Below are positions 22,052 to 34,455 of a stretch of DNA of 64,000 bases, in pieces. Numbering within the stretch: position 1 is the first letter of the stretch; the number at the start of each line of letters is the position of its first letter. The notes beneath the pieces were generated by a model. That model did not search any database. It saw nothing but the letters and a program-made list of their open reading frames with translations, and was not told the origin of the DNA. The DNA is taken from assembly GCA_965649825.1 (NCBI GenBank), contig OZ287700.1:1-64000 (forward strand), in the 5' to 3' direction. A program made the position numbers and the translations under genes. Source of the DNA: Penicillus capitatus (Eukaryota > Chlorophyta).

Positions 22052-24030
22052 TTACTGTTTTACGATGTTCTTTGGAATTTCATCCGTACCCAGTCCATCC
22101 TTTGTCAGGAGGCGCAACATATACTCTTCCTCCGACCTCAGAGCACCTGGCAGAAGAAAAGTCTCATGAGTTCCGTTTCACTTGGAGACATGGCTCTCAC
22201 TCTTTGCGGTCGATTTCTCTCTATCCAGTGGATCCAGCAACGACAGCGGAGAGATATGAGATGCACTCATGAAGGGGAGAGGGATCACACTTCCTCCGTA
22301 GAAGGTACTCCAGATCTTTTCCTTTTTCCTCTGAATCTCGTCTGGAAGACGTGCCTAGTCGAGTCGCGCATTCGAGGAAACCGCAGAGCATTGATGCTTT
22401 GATGGACATACTTTCTTTCCTCCGTCTGCCTCTTCTTGCTTCATGGCATTGAGGGCAGTTATGTATTCACCTCGTTCATCATCACTCAGAGCAGAACGCG
22501 TCCCCAAACTTCCTGTTGCGGAAAGAGTGTCTTACAGGGGAGGTCCAGTGAGAGGACTACCCGCAAAGGAATTCATCAACGTTCCGTCCTCTATGCGTGA
22601 ACCCATTGGCACAACACTGTTGTCTTGGTCGGACAGTGCAACTGTGCTTCCTGGCGTTCCAGATCTGAATCCGCCCTCGGATGGCCGTTTCATAGTCCTT
22701 TGTGTATGCAATACACATCTGAGTGTCCCTCGCCGTTCCCACGGTCCATTCTCAGCTGCAAAACGCAAGAAACACGGATCACTCAGTTTTGGAGATCTGC
22801 GAAGAAATCTTTCTACTGGAAACGGGTACGCTCTCTGGCATTGCTAACTGGCTTTGCTGCCTGCTCTTGGATCTTATGGTGCCGATCTTTTGCATCATCA
22901 GATTGTCGCGACATGCAGCAATCAATGGAAGGAGTCCTGACTTTGCATCAGCAGGAAAGCGGACGATGAATCGATGCTGCATTAAATGCTTCGCAGACGG
23001 TCGTCGATTGGGATCCTAACGCCACAAGAAGATCCGTTCCACTGCTCTTGGAATTGTAAGAAACTCTAAGTAGTGCTTGTTCGAAGAAGTTATGGAAAGT
23101 GGCAGACCACTTGTCCGTTTCGGCAAGTGATGGCGGTGCTTCCTTGGAGATCATAAAAATAACGCGCATCGGATGGACATTGAATCGCGGGGGCACAATC
23201 TCGGCCATCTCTATTGCTGAGATACCCAGTGCCCAGACATCTACCTGGAAACGCAGCACAGAAGAACAGATTCTGTGGCTCTTTTCATCAGAATCTTTAT
23301 TTTTCCATCATAGCGATCGTGTTGAATCGCCTCAGGCGACATCCAATGAGGCGTCCCAATGAACGTGTTTTGCTTTGTCAATGTACTGGCTAACCTGCTG
23401 CCACTCCAAAATCTGCCAACTTGATCCCCTCCTATCAGGCGCTGCACAGATGGAAAGAATTTGCCGAAGATGAACTTTATACCCTTTGTTAACAGGATGT
23501 TCCCACACTTGATGTCTCGATGGACACTTCCTTTTTAATGCAGAAACTCGAGTCCCTGTCCAAAGAACGTCAGACCACACGTCAGTGCTTTCTGGATGAA
23601 AGCAATGCGTTGACCTTCAATGTCTCAGCACAAATGTACTGTATGAATTTTCCTTCTAGACTGGCATTCAGTGTCTTCACGATATTTGAGACACTTCCAC
23701 CTCCACAATACTCCGTCACAATTCACAGACTGTTACGTGTCACCAGCTTCCCTAATGCAGAGCATTACATGCGCCTCATTCTTTGCCTTCGGGAGAAGAG
23801 AGAGGCCACACAAAGTACTGCACAATGTTGGGATGTCTGCACTTCTGTAGCGTTCCAATTTCTCTTTGGATTAGGGTGCAGCTTTCCTCTTCGGACTTTG
23901 AAAGGGGTATAATTTTAACGGCGTAGATTTCATTCGTCTCATTGTGCACAGCGCGATAGACTGTTCCACAAGAATACTGACCCAATTGCTGAAGCAATTC
24001 AAACTTGAGAGTGGGATCATCCTTCAGCAC
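22052..24030 (-). pseudogene. Ste20/GCK-type protein kinase with inactivating lesions
   Basis: Reading the minus strand from ATG 24030: glycine loop region LGQYSCGTVYRA, catalytic lysine YAVKIIP, hinge IVTEYCGGGSVSNI, catalytic loop VHRDIKCGNILL, GIKLADFGVAA, activation segment TFIGTPHWMSPEAIQ and DVWALGISAIEMAE, all diagnostic of the Ste20/GCK family. Introns are still evident (for example a 60-nt one after QYF). Lesions: TGA (23723-23725) where family members have the Trp of L-W-I-V; TAA (23535-23537) just before the HRD loop; and a frame change between DFGVAA and LASTLTK. Downstream, frames resembling the GCK C-terminal regulatory region (EIQRKKEKIWSTFYGGS, HISPLSLLDP) run to a stop at 22052. 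The lesions make it a pseudogene unless they are sequencing errors. The divergent kinase relic at 24118 lies 88 bp away. Confidence 0.78.
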
Positions 24031-24117
24031 TGCAAACAGGAGCGCGTCAAAATGATAATATAGGACAAGGCGTGCCTTTTGCCTTCGAGTTCGGTGTTAT
24101 AGAAAGCTGGCGAATAC

Positions 24118-25317
24118 ATGAGGGCACTCGCTGTTTGTACGACAAGTCTTTCGATTCCGCCACTATGTTGCGATTACTGTTTTGTCTTCTCGTGTCTTTC
24201 TCCTGGATGCGCTGATTGGCAATGTCTCATCGGTTTTGCGGCATTGCGCAGAGGCGAGGAAAGCGCGATCAGGCACCGCCTTAAACAAACAGAGGTTAAG
24301 CAAGTGGTTTCAGATGAAGGAGTCTCTTTGCACAGTCTAATGTACACGGCACAAGAGGGCGATGGGTTCCAAATTGTGCAGCCCAGTAGCTGGTGGCATG
24401 AGTTGAGACAAAGCAAACAGAATATGGAATTCGAACGACGGCTGATCTATCAGTTATTGAAGGCTGTGCGTCTGCTGCATTGGCACAATGACACACACCG
24501 GTACTCCTCGATAGTGGCTTCCAATCGCCAACACCATGCGATTACTTCAGAGACCTCAAGCACGAGAATGTGTTGATAGAGGGAGAATCCGCACCCGATC
24601 CACTGAACTTTAGCATACGATTGATTGATTTTGGATCGGCCATCGATGAATTCTCCATAAGGAATTGCTATGAAAAGCACGGCCATCAGCGAAAGAGAAA
24701 TCCAGGGAGTATGCACCACCAGAGGCTCTGTTTGGCACGTCGATTACACGTTATATGTTTCATGTCAGAATTCATTTACTGCTGCAGGTTGGTCTATCAT
24801 CCAGAGCTGGCTTCGCATTATTTTGCCTGCGATATGTGGAGCATCGCCGTTCTGTGGCTTGAGTTTATCTTTGGAACACCGTATGTGTTTGACTTGCCAA
24901 CAAGAACCCAGAAACTTATTAAGAGGGATTTTCAGACCTTCAACATGAAAGATGAAGACATCGAAACGGCCTTTCTTCTTAGATCAATGATGGAATTCTG
25001 CATCTACCCGGCAAGAAGCTTCATGGACACAGGTCTCTCTCTTGCCGCCACTGGCGCTGTTCATCACGCGTGATGATGGTGCAGAGAGAGACAGAGTGGC
25101 CGAAGTGTCTGCGGATCCGGGAGAAATGTCGTTGACGGCATGGACATGCACAGAACAAGCGATGTTTGAATTGTTGAGAAAGAGAGACATGCACTCCATT
25201 GGTGTGGGATCGATGGCCGGCCTCAGACTCTTGATGTCATTGTTGGCATGGAATCCTTACGATCGCCAAACAGCAAGAAAAGCATTGCAGAGCAAAATGT
25301 TCACAAACATGGATTAA
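24118..25317 (+). pseudogene. Plant-type protein kinase (PP2C-linked kinase family), N-lobe missing and frameshifted
   Basis: Segments in order: SDEGVSLHSLMYTAQE, THRDLKHENVL (HRD catalytic loop), IRLIDFGSAIDEF (DFG), REYAPPEALFGT, DMWSIAVLWLEFIFGTP, LRSMMEFCIYP and LLAWNPYDRQTARKAL. From memory this matches the kinase half of the plant kinase/protein phosphatase 2C proteins of the Arabidopsis At3g63340 type. Introns are inferred after THR (donor near 24500), at FGT/LVYHP (24759-24807, 49 nt) and after MDTG (52 nt). A one-base loss near 24683 shifts the frame between EKHG and PSAKEK, and no glycine loop or VAIK lysine precedes the first segment. It is therefore either a truncated pseudogene or an assembly-damaged gene. 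Confidence 0.65.
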
Positions 25318-25581
25318 GAATGCTCTCTCTCTCAAACAGACACTCGAGAAGTAGAACAGTCGACGGAGACGAGATCATACATATCTTATTCACGAGCCTG
25401 TAAGAGTGTCTGTCCACTGAAAATGTATCACTCCATCGCAAGAAAGACATATGCGTCGTTAAATGCCGGGTCAAAATCTGTTCGCCAGATTACTTACCGT
25501 AGCTTAGAGGGTTGGAAACGGCGATCGCTCTGTTTTCACCAGTCAACGACAGCTGGTTGACTCGACAGAAGGTCATCGGCG

Positions 25582-27302
25582 ATGACGAAGATCACCGTGG
25601 AATTGTTGCGTAAGGTTAGGCAGGCTTCTTACTTACTGTCATTGTCGTCAGAGCTGAATTGGCAGAGGGCGGAGCACAATGAAGGAATACTGGAGACGCT
25701 CGAGGAAATCTCACTGCACCAGCAGAACATTGAAAAAATCGAACTGCTCAACCATCTCTGTCCAGGACTCAAAATCCTATACTTGCAAAACAATCTCATT
25801 GGCAGAATCGAAAACCTCCAGAAACTCAAAGCAAGAGATTCTGAGTTGAATCCATCTGGAGAAATGCTGATTGAAGGAACTCGAGTATCTCAATCTGGCT
25901 CTGAACAACCTACGCCGAGTTGAGAATCTGGAGAGATGTGAATCTCTGGCCAAGCTGGATCTGACCATGAACTTCATCGAAACCACATCACTGTTGTCCT
26001 TGGCGACTCTTCAAGGAAACATGCATTTGAAGGAACTGCATCTCATTGGGAATCCCTGCACCGAGTGGAGTGCATATCGACTATACGTGATCGCAACATT
26101 GCCTCAGCTCAAACGCTTGGTGCTGCCTTGTCATTGAGAAATGCCAAAGTGCGGTTTGACAGGCTATTTATGGCAGGATGGTAAAGACATCACCATCTCT
26201 GAAAGACTGCTTGCTCGAAAGTCTTATCCCGAGATTGACAATCGACTTCGAGTCGAAAAAACAAGAGATGGAGGTGATCCTCTCCTTGATGTTGAAGCAA
26301 AGGGAAAGGCGGATGAGGGGATAGAAGAGACTGGCACAGTCGATGCGGACGGAATACTCAAACGCCCATGGTGTCCAGAAACCAGAATCCTTGAGCACAG
26401 AGAAGCCGTTTGAAAAACGGTCCCCTCGAAGGGCAATCAATGTGCAAGCTCTGGTCGTTTGTAGGAACTTGAGCGGGAAAAGAGCGCAGCGATTAAGAGG
26501 GCCAACCGAACAAAGCAATCGCAGAAAGAGAACCGCCCTCGCCATACTGTCAGTGTCGTTCGTGTCCGAAGCCGTGCATCATTACTTACCGCTTAGACAT
26601 TTCCGCAAGGGAAGGAGGACGAGCCGATTCTCCAAAAGAATGAGGGAGAGTGGATGTTCACGCTGGACGAATCGGACGACGGGTGAGGCCTGACTAAGTA
26701 TCTCGCATCCGACACTTTGCCCTATGTTTGCCCCGAACAGTTCCTCTGTTCTGTTGGATATCGCCCTGAGTGCTCATCTCGACATCTCCCTCATCCAAAT
26801 AGACATCCAAGCGACTTACATCCGTGTGCTCGTCAAAGGCCGTCTCTTGCAGCTGCGACTTCCTTGTCAGGTAACTCGGTGTTTAAGAGAAACAAAGAGT
26901 GCGTGTAGAATTCAGGTGCTGTCAGATCTTTGCAAAGCGGAGCGATCACTCACAACAGGCAATCTGCTGATCACCATGCCGAAAGCATCGCCTGGGGAGG
27001 CACCAAATCTGCTCTATATGAGATCCAGAGAGAAGAAAGAGGGTCTAGAAGGCGACGATCCTCTGACATCGGCTGCTCCGTGCCGACCGGTTAAGAAGAC
27101 GCAGCGTGCCGCGGTAAACGTAGGAGTTCTGGGGTGCGAACTTAAACATGCGCGATATCTGAAGGCGCGGGGGAAAGCGCGTCTGTGCCCGTCCCTGAAT
27201 CCTGGAGAGTGGCATCTCAAAGAGGTGAAGCATGCCGCCATGGAAGTGATCAACGACACGGAAGAACATGACGACAGCGTTCCTGAACTACAAGCGTTTT
27301 GA
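25582..27302 (+). CDS. DNAAF11: Dynein axonemal assembly factor 11 (LRRC6/TilB)
   Basis: Seven exons (25582-25830, 25877-26119, 26177-26407, 26465-26548, 26597-26682, 26741-26870, 26916-27302) give 469 residues; the human protein is about 466. The N-terminal half is leucine-rich repeats ([61 protein letters not shown]) with an LRR cap ([20 protein letters not shown]). A lysine/glutamate-rich helix follows. The C-terminal CS-like domain carries [18 protein letters not shown] and [13 protein letters not shown]. The protein helps pre-assemble outer and inner dynein arms in the cytoplasm, so the organism should build motile cilia. Intron 1 is GC-AG (46 nt, AAA/GCAAGA); the others are GT-AG, 45-58 nt. 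The frame is clean, in contrast to its upstream neighbours. Confidence 0.9.
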
Positions 27303-28039
27303 AGTTCTGGATGCGTGTGGTGCACAACAGTGTCAGCGAGCCATTCTACCGTTTTCTATCACGGCGTTCTTTCGACCGATCCATCGATTTTCCAGTATTC
27401 TTAGCTTTTTCATTGACTCTTCTGTAGCTGGGGCATTTCGAATTCGGCGAATTCACTCTCTACAAACTCCTTCCGATGTGGCAGTTATCATCCAGAAATG
27501 TAGACAGACCACATCTACAATTTCGTTCTGGCATATGCAGCCACGTGGTTCGCGAGAGATTAGTAAACACGCATGTTACATCGTGGTTCCAGTCCACTAT
27601 CAGTTAAGCCCCTTAGAACGAACAGCGCTAACCGCATTTATCGCCGAAAGATGAAGAAGAAACACTTCTTTCAATAAATAGCAAACATAGAAAATCTGGC
27701 GAACAGAGTGCGAATAAAATAGATACACACTGATTCCCATTGACAGAAGACGAGATCATAATTCAATGTCCTTTCTTAGAACATATGTTCTGAGATTGGA
27801 TCGTCTTCTTTGTCTACCACGAAAGACAATCCCGAGAAAAAGAGAGTTATTAGATCAGACAGAACACAGGGTTGATTTTAAACTCGAAATTACTAGAAGC
27901 ATACCCAAGGGTGTTTATTTCACACACGGCAATGAAAGCAAGAAAAAAAGCAACAGAGTGTTGCATCAGTGATGACATATGAACGGCTAGGATGCTTTGA
28001 TACTGAGAAATACATAAATGGCAAACGCTCTCATGCCAT
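27303..28039. other. Intergenic region, convergent 3' ends
   Basis: Separates the DNAAF11 stop from the stop of the large membrane protein on the other strand. AT-rich with short frames only; an ORF at 27268-27654 overlaps the DNAAF11 end in another frame and has no domain. Nothing else seen. Confidence 0.6.
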
Positions 28040-31000
28040 CTACACATCAGGAGTGTCAGTTGAAGCTGCTGCAGTGTGGCCGTTTTTGAAGAAGTCTAGC
28101 AACTCGGATGTCTCATGTTTCAGCCAGGCCTTCAGCACTTGGAAATTTCCTGCATTGGAATCATAGTCATCTATTTCCTCTTCCAACATTAGATTCAGAT
28201 ATTCAATGCCATACTGTCCAAGAGTGCAAGCAAAAACAAGAAACGTCATAACATTGAGTAGAAGACATAAAATGGAGACGGCTAGACGCTTTCCATCTTC
28301 TGGAAATCTCTCATTGCGCAGCATTGCTGCAATCAGTATTGTCAGTACAGACACGAATGAAGAACATAGTTCGATTTTGTTAAGTTCATGAAATTCCTTG
28401 CGATAAGGCATTGTGCATATCTGCGCTCCCATAACAAGCAAGATGAATATAGCAGCACCGATGATCGGCAATTGACTGTCAAAGCGATAAGCACAGAAGG
28501 CTAGAAAGGCAACAATTACTTTTCTCACAATGACGACGACCTCCCAGTACCGTCGATGTCCAGGAACATAGCCACGATAGAGGAATCCGACAGTCTCATA
28601 TTCCCAACTGGATTGATTCTTAAGTCGTCCTTCCGAAGCGCCCAGTGTCATGACGAACACAACGAGCAAACCACCGTAGACAATCGCAACAAAAGACAAG
28701 ATTAAAATCACCAGAGATCGATGTGCACCCGTAAAGCATTCCAGATCGGTGTCCATTGCCCAACGGCTTGTTGTATGATCATCTTCTGGATCCGAAGAAT
28801 CGTGAACATCGACACAAAGTTGCGCACTGAGAGCCGATTTCATCACAGGGACGGATGTAATGTACCAAAGGACCATGACTGACAGGACAATTCTCTTCCT
28901 GCCATACTCAAGTCTTTTCTTCATTGGATAGAAGAACACAATAGCAGCCCAGAAGACCGCCAATAACAAGAATGCCAAGCTCGGAATGATGCACACAGTG
29001 GTAACCAGGCTTGCAGCAGTTCGTTGAAAGATGGGATTGTTTGAGCTCAGACATATAACAGAATGTTGAATCCGATCCGCGGCCAATCCTCCAAGGAACT
29101 CTGTGAAACACAAAGCAAGTGGCCATTGTCCGACGATGTCTGGTGTGCACCTGCTACTTCCGCCATGACAAGGACAGGGACATCCCATCCAACATCCAGA
29201 GAGGCGATCAACACCGTCATTTGTATGTAGTTTAGTGTGATCTGTCACGTCGCATTGCAAAAATAGAGTATTCATTGCGCTATGTTACCTTGAACATTTC
29301 AATTGCTTTCCATTTTGCAAGAATGGAAGAAGAGGCTTCTACTCCTTTCGGTTCAAGATTTCTTTCAGAGCCTCGATTTCCGTTGTGGAGCATATTCGCT
29401 TCTATCGCATCTGCACTCTGCTGTAGTCGATGCGTAGCATGTCCAACAAGTTGATTCAGCCTGCTTCGGTAAGATAATGCAAAATCTTTGCTGCCAAAAA
29501 CAGTCAGCGTCCCCCTGATGGTTATGCCTGATAGAGTCAGCAGAATAACAGCTGAAACGACGATGACGGACACATTGCCAGCAGACGTTGGACAAGCTTT
29601 GCATTTGGATGATAAATGACTTCCGTAGGAGCTCTTGCATGATCCACACAACGGACCTGTATGGCCCTGTAGATTTAAACACAAACTGTCTCGAACAATT
29701 TTCAACCAGTTGAGAAGATCACCAACCTCTGCACACTGATGCTGCTGATACTTGTCTCTCTGTTCATCACCTATCCCGCAGCTGGTTATATTACGCGTCA
29801 TGTCTTTCAGTGTCTCAGAACGATCTTCAAACTTGCATGCATACGAGGTTAGACATTTCTGAAGGTGCTTGGAGCAAGGTGCCCAATGCCAGTATCCGTC
29901 CTTCGGGGTAATGGCATTTGTTTCACAGATGCCGTTCTCTGGACAAGATTTGCAGCTGTGGGATGAGGGATCAAAGCAGTAGGTGGAACTGCTGCATTGA
30001 CTGCAGAAGCCTGTCACCTCGTCCGTTATTTCCCCAATAACACATGATGGCACCGTTACGATGATGGTGATCGTCTTGATGGCCTTCTCATTGAAAGTGA
30101 TGTCAACGCTGTAATTGCCTGGGGCGCCATAGCCAACAACGGCAGGGAAACGGTGACTCTCGCCCATCACTTGTAGTGACACATTTCCAACCAGCAACTG
30201 TTCTGTTGCGGACAGAGTCGCTGTAATATCGTGATAACTGATGGATGCATTCTGGAATAGGCTGTCGAGCAGCTGTACTTCCATTTCTGGCAGTGGCGTA
30301 CCAATGCGGTACTCCTGGATGACATACTCTTCTCCACTCCTCACTCGAGCCGAACTCGTACGAGTCTTTAACGTCATCTCAGCCATTGCAGGGTACATTG
30401 CCAAAGTGTGACCATATTTACCAGCTGCATTCCCTGTCCATGTAGGACACAACTCTGTGCTGTTGCCGATTCTCCTCGACATTTTGGACTCTTCGCCAAG
30501 AAAGGCTGAATGCGCTTCACTTGATGCGATAGAGCAATTATATCGGATTGCTTCGAGGTATCCAGCAAAGATAGCTCCTCCGCAACGCACTGCCTTGTTC
30601 TTCTGGAACTCAGTACCTAACAAGGTGACAAAAGCACATTCTTCTCCATTTTCCAGGCATTCCTCGGCGTTAGAACCACTCTCAAAGCTAAGTCCCCCTA
30701 AAGGAAAACCCATTGCTGATGGTGCCTCCGTTTTATGACATGACACGATACCTCCAATGTCTGCCGTGTTCTTCACAATCTTGCTTCCAAACAACTGTGA
30801 CTTCAGTTTCTCTTTTCCATCAACAGCATCGAACGAAATGGCACCGCCCTTTCCAGTAGCCATATTACTCTGCAAAGTGCAGTTTACGCAGAGGACTGTA
30901 GATTGTTTCGCCTTCAAAGCACCTCCATTTCCTGATGCACTGCACTGCCTAACAGTCAGATGTCGAGCACTGAAATTGGATGAGGTGACAGCCACTGCTC

Positions 31001-34000
31001 CCCCGTCCTCCTTTGCAGTGCCATTGATCATGGAAGCATGCTGCACTACGACATGACTCTCTTTCGTCACAGAGATGAATCCACCAGATCCAGAAGATTG
31101 TGCATTCCTGAGTGTCGAATTCGTGATATCCACTCTTGCATTCTGTTCCACGACAAGACATCCCCCGTTCTCAGAAGCCGAGTTGTCCATAAAAGCCACA
31201 TTGGCGAATGTTCCGGTCGACATTCGTGCGCAACAGGCTCCTCCTCCATATTTAGCCCAGTTGTTTTCGAAGGAAGAGTGCTGCACTGTGAAACTGGGTG
31301 CTTGAGTAGAGTAGATGGCCCCACCTGAAGTGTTTGCGTGATTGGACTGGATGTCGGAGTTCGTGATTTCAGCAAGTGCCTCTTTCAAGAAAACGGCCCC
31401 TCCTTGTTCCGAGCATCGACAATTCTCTAGGGTCACTCCATCCATCAGGAGTCGGCCTTCATTGATGGCCAGACATCCACCGTTTGTTGTTGAAACGGCA
31501 TTAGTAAATGTCGAATCACATACACTGACGGACGCATCACCAGATGAAGCAAGGAATCCTCCATGAGTTGCATTGCCTTCTGTGAAGTTTGATTTGGCAA
31601 TGGAGATGGCTGAATAGGACACGTACACGGAGCCACCATCTTTGCCGCTATTTCGAAGAAAAGTGACGTTTTTCAGAACGGCATCCGCATCGGCAGCTGC
31701 GCATACTTCTGCATTAGCGTTCTCGTTGTTTACGGATCTTGGCGTGTTGTTTCTGGATACAGATGTATCGACTGAGATGGCGCCTCCATTTCTATGTGCT
31801 TGGTTTTTGCTGAAAATGCCATTCTTGCACGTAGCAGAAGCATCTACTGTTGACAAGGCGCCACCAGTCTCTGCTTGGTTCTCTGTCACAACGAAGTCTT
31901 CGAGGGATAAGTGACTGGAAGATTTTCCATGCAGGCATCCTCCAAACGAGTTTGCTGCATTTTCTGTGCAAATCAGATTCGTGGCAGTCATATCTGACTC
32001 TCTCATGTCGATGGCTCCGCCAGTTTCGAGTGCCACCCCTTTTGCAAAACTGCAGTGATCGAGTACCACAGATTGAGATTTCCGGCCAAACAGTGCACCC
32101 CCGTAAGTGGCTTTGCTTGCTGAGAAGTTCGAACCATTTATCGACATAGAGCATTCCAGAATGAAGATAGCGCCTCCTTCTTGATCTGCTTCACTCTTCT
32201 CGAAACTTCCATCTGTGATGTCGATGATGGACTTCCAGGCATAGATTGCTCCTCCATTCATAGCAGTGTTCTTAGTGAAGTTACAGCGATCCATGACAAT
32301 CCGCGATTCTTGGATTTGGCCTACACCTCCGGATATATTCGCTTCTCCATCCTCGAATCTGCAATCCGTCGCCGTAAAGTTGGAATACATGCAATTGATA
32401 CTGCCTCCGAAATTTGCTCTGTTTCTCAAAAAAGAACACCGAGTCAGTTCCATTTGCGAATGTTCAGTAGAACTGCCAGCACCAGATGAAGACGCAACGT
32501 TATCAGTGAAGGAGCAATTGTCAAATTCACCGTTGGATGCCTTTGTCAACTTCACAGAAGCCCCAGATGAAGCATTGTTATTAACAAATCTGCCGTTGGA
32601 GATTGATATGTGACTGTTCTGTTGACAGTAGATACCACCTCCATTGTCATCAGCTGAATTGTTAGCGAACGTAACGTCATCTCCAGTGATCCATGAGAAG
32701 TTTGACCAGATACCACCTCCATACTTTGATGCATGGTTCTTTGAAAAGACACATTCTTTCATCATAGACAATGATGAACTCATACTCAAGAACACGCCAC
32801 CTCCACTTAATCCGGAGTTTCCTTCTATCACTGTAGACGACAGAATCAAAGTCGAGTTTGTTGCTGATATAGCAGCTCCAACTTTAGCCCGATTGTTTTC
32901 GAATGCGCAGTTTTTCAACTCTGCATGCGCATGCATCAAGTGAAGACATGCACTGCTGTTCGTTGAACTGGCATCATTATCGACGAACAATGCATGTTCT
33001 ACCGTCAGGGACCCTCTTCCAAGGAGAATACAGGATCCAGCGTTTTCAATGGCCTCTATGCCCTTTGCGTGAGTCGAGGAATCCTCTGGAGCTTGCAGAA
33101 GGGCTGGGATATTTCCGGAGTCAGTGATCTGGCGGTTGCCTTGAATAATGACGTTCTCCAGGTGATTATTGCTCGACAAAAATGCAAAGCAGCTCAGGCC
33201 AAAGCACACATTATCCCTGAAGTCCACATTGATCATCTGCAGGGATGTGCGATTGGAGGCAGCCGGTATTAAGATGGCGACGGAATCATTCAGATTGTTG
33301 TTCCGAAAAGCGACCTGTTGCAATCGGAGCGCTCTAAGAGGATCGTTTAAACCGTACTCTGCTTTTATGATTGCTTTCGGCGAAGACCTTGAACTCAGCG
33401 AACAGTCTGAAAAACTCAGGTCCTCCAAGAGCACGGCTGATGTCCTAAAGACAGAAGTGACAGGTTCATCTGTCTTTACAGTAGAAATTACTTCAGGAGA
33501 AAAGACTCTCGGTTTTGCGGAGGACATCGGATGACTGTCTTTCCTGACGCCAGTCGGGCACTCTCATCACTGAGATGTGCATTTCTATTCATGCCACGGA
33601 TGGTAAGTTCGTGACTGATCACGACACGATCAGCAAGTTGAATCTCTGGTAATTCCAGAAAAATTGTATCGGCCGCGTTGGTACACTCAACGATAATCTG
33701 CAGGTCATTCTCGAGAGCATTCATGACTTTCTCATTCACAGTCCACGTGCGAGTGTTCGCATCTAAGTAATCGCGGATTTGAGGAGGGGACAACGAACAA
33801 GATTCCCCTGCAGGAGGAATTCAGTCGTTGTTGCATACGGGAAAGGGAAGCTGTTACTTTGCTGTACCAAGGTATCCGTATTCTGCAATAGAATTCGCGA
33901 CTTTGTTCCTTCCTGCTTAGCAGAACTCTTACAACAAATTCGCCACAAACTGGCGATATGTACTTTCGAAGTCGATTGGAAACGATGTCGGTTGTAAATG

Positions 34001-34209
34001 TCGACATAAGTATGAGCGCCACGAGATTTGCCGACTTCCTTAAGGACAGTGTTCGTGTGACGAGCACGACGTGTGACTGAAGCTGCAATAGAGCCGTGCG
34101 GCGAACTCGGACTAATATCTCTGCCGCCGTCCATACTGTCGGCGAAAGCATGTTGGCTAACAACAGGGCGGAGAAGAAGAAAGCACGAAAACGTCAATAG
34201 GATACGCAT
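28040..34209 (-). CDS. Giant secreted/membrane protein: parallel beta-helix (Pmp-like) repeats plus multi-pass C-terminus
   Basis: Five exons (33858-34209, 33492-33807, 29289-33444, 29151-29241, 28040-29100) join over introns of 50, 47, 47 and 50 nt to give 1,991 residues. Residues 1-20 are a signal peptide (MRILLTFSCFLLLRPVVSQH). From about 150 to 1150 there are at least 25 repeats built on a GG-A/G/C-I/L/V turn with surrounding N-N-x-A and F-x-x-N phrases (NGGAIYAW, EGGAIFIL, TGGAIDMR), the signature of Chlamydia Pmp-like right-handed beta-helices. A cysteine-rich region follows (C-x2-C ... CKSCPENGICETN ... CGSCKSSYG), then about nine hydrophobic spans. The last spans carry RRYWEVVVIVRKVIVAF, a phrase common in this protist family. 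The extracellular part is probably adhesive or sensory (inference). The protein is found in several algal and stramenopile genomes, function unknown. Confidence 0.85.
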
Positions 34210-34455
34210 GGTCTCGCAAAGAAAGCGTTGCTCGCTCGAAGCTGTTAGCGGATTCGTCCCCCTGATTTAATGATGAAAACATTCTTCAGATTTGGAGAAT
34301 TGTGATGTCTATGGAGTGTGCCATGACGCTTTAATGCCGTATAAGAAAATCTTCAGCTCATTACAAAACGCATCCAACGTTATATGAAGTTAAGCTTTGT
34401 ACTGATGTTGGCGACGGCCGCTTTCTTATTCGAAGACGACAGCATCAAAGAGGTC

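Noticed and set aside
23723-23725. Reassigned TGA = Trp genetic code
   Set aside because: TGA terminates intact genes here, including UGP3, MFAP1 and DNAAF11, and the same kinase also has a TAA and a frameshift.
27268-27654. 128-residue plus-strand ORF after DNAAF11
   Set aside because: Overlaps the DNAAF11 last exon in another frame, no domain, composition like non-coding sequence.
29242-29275. Independent start codon for the 411-residue C-terminal frame of the giant membrane protein
   Set aside because: The ATG is inside a 47-nt intron; splicing gives a continuous protein with the family's expected FK-ITLNYIQM join.
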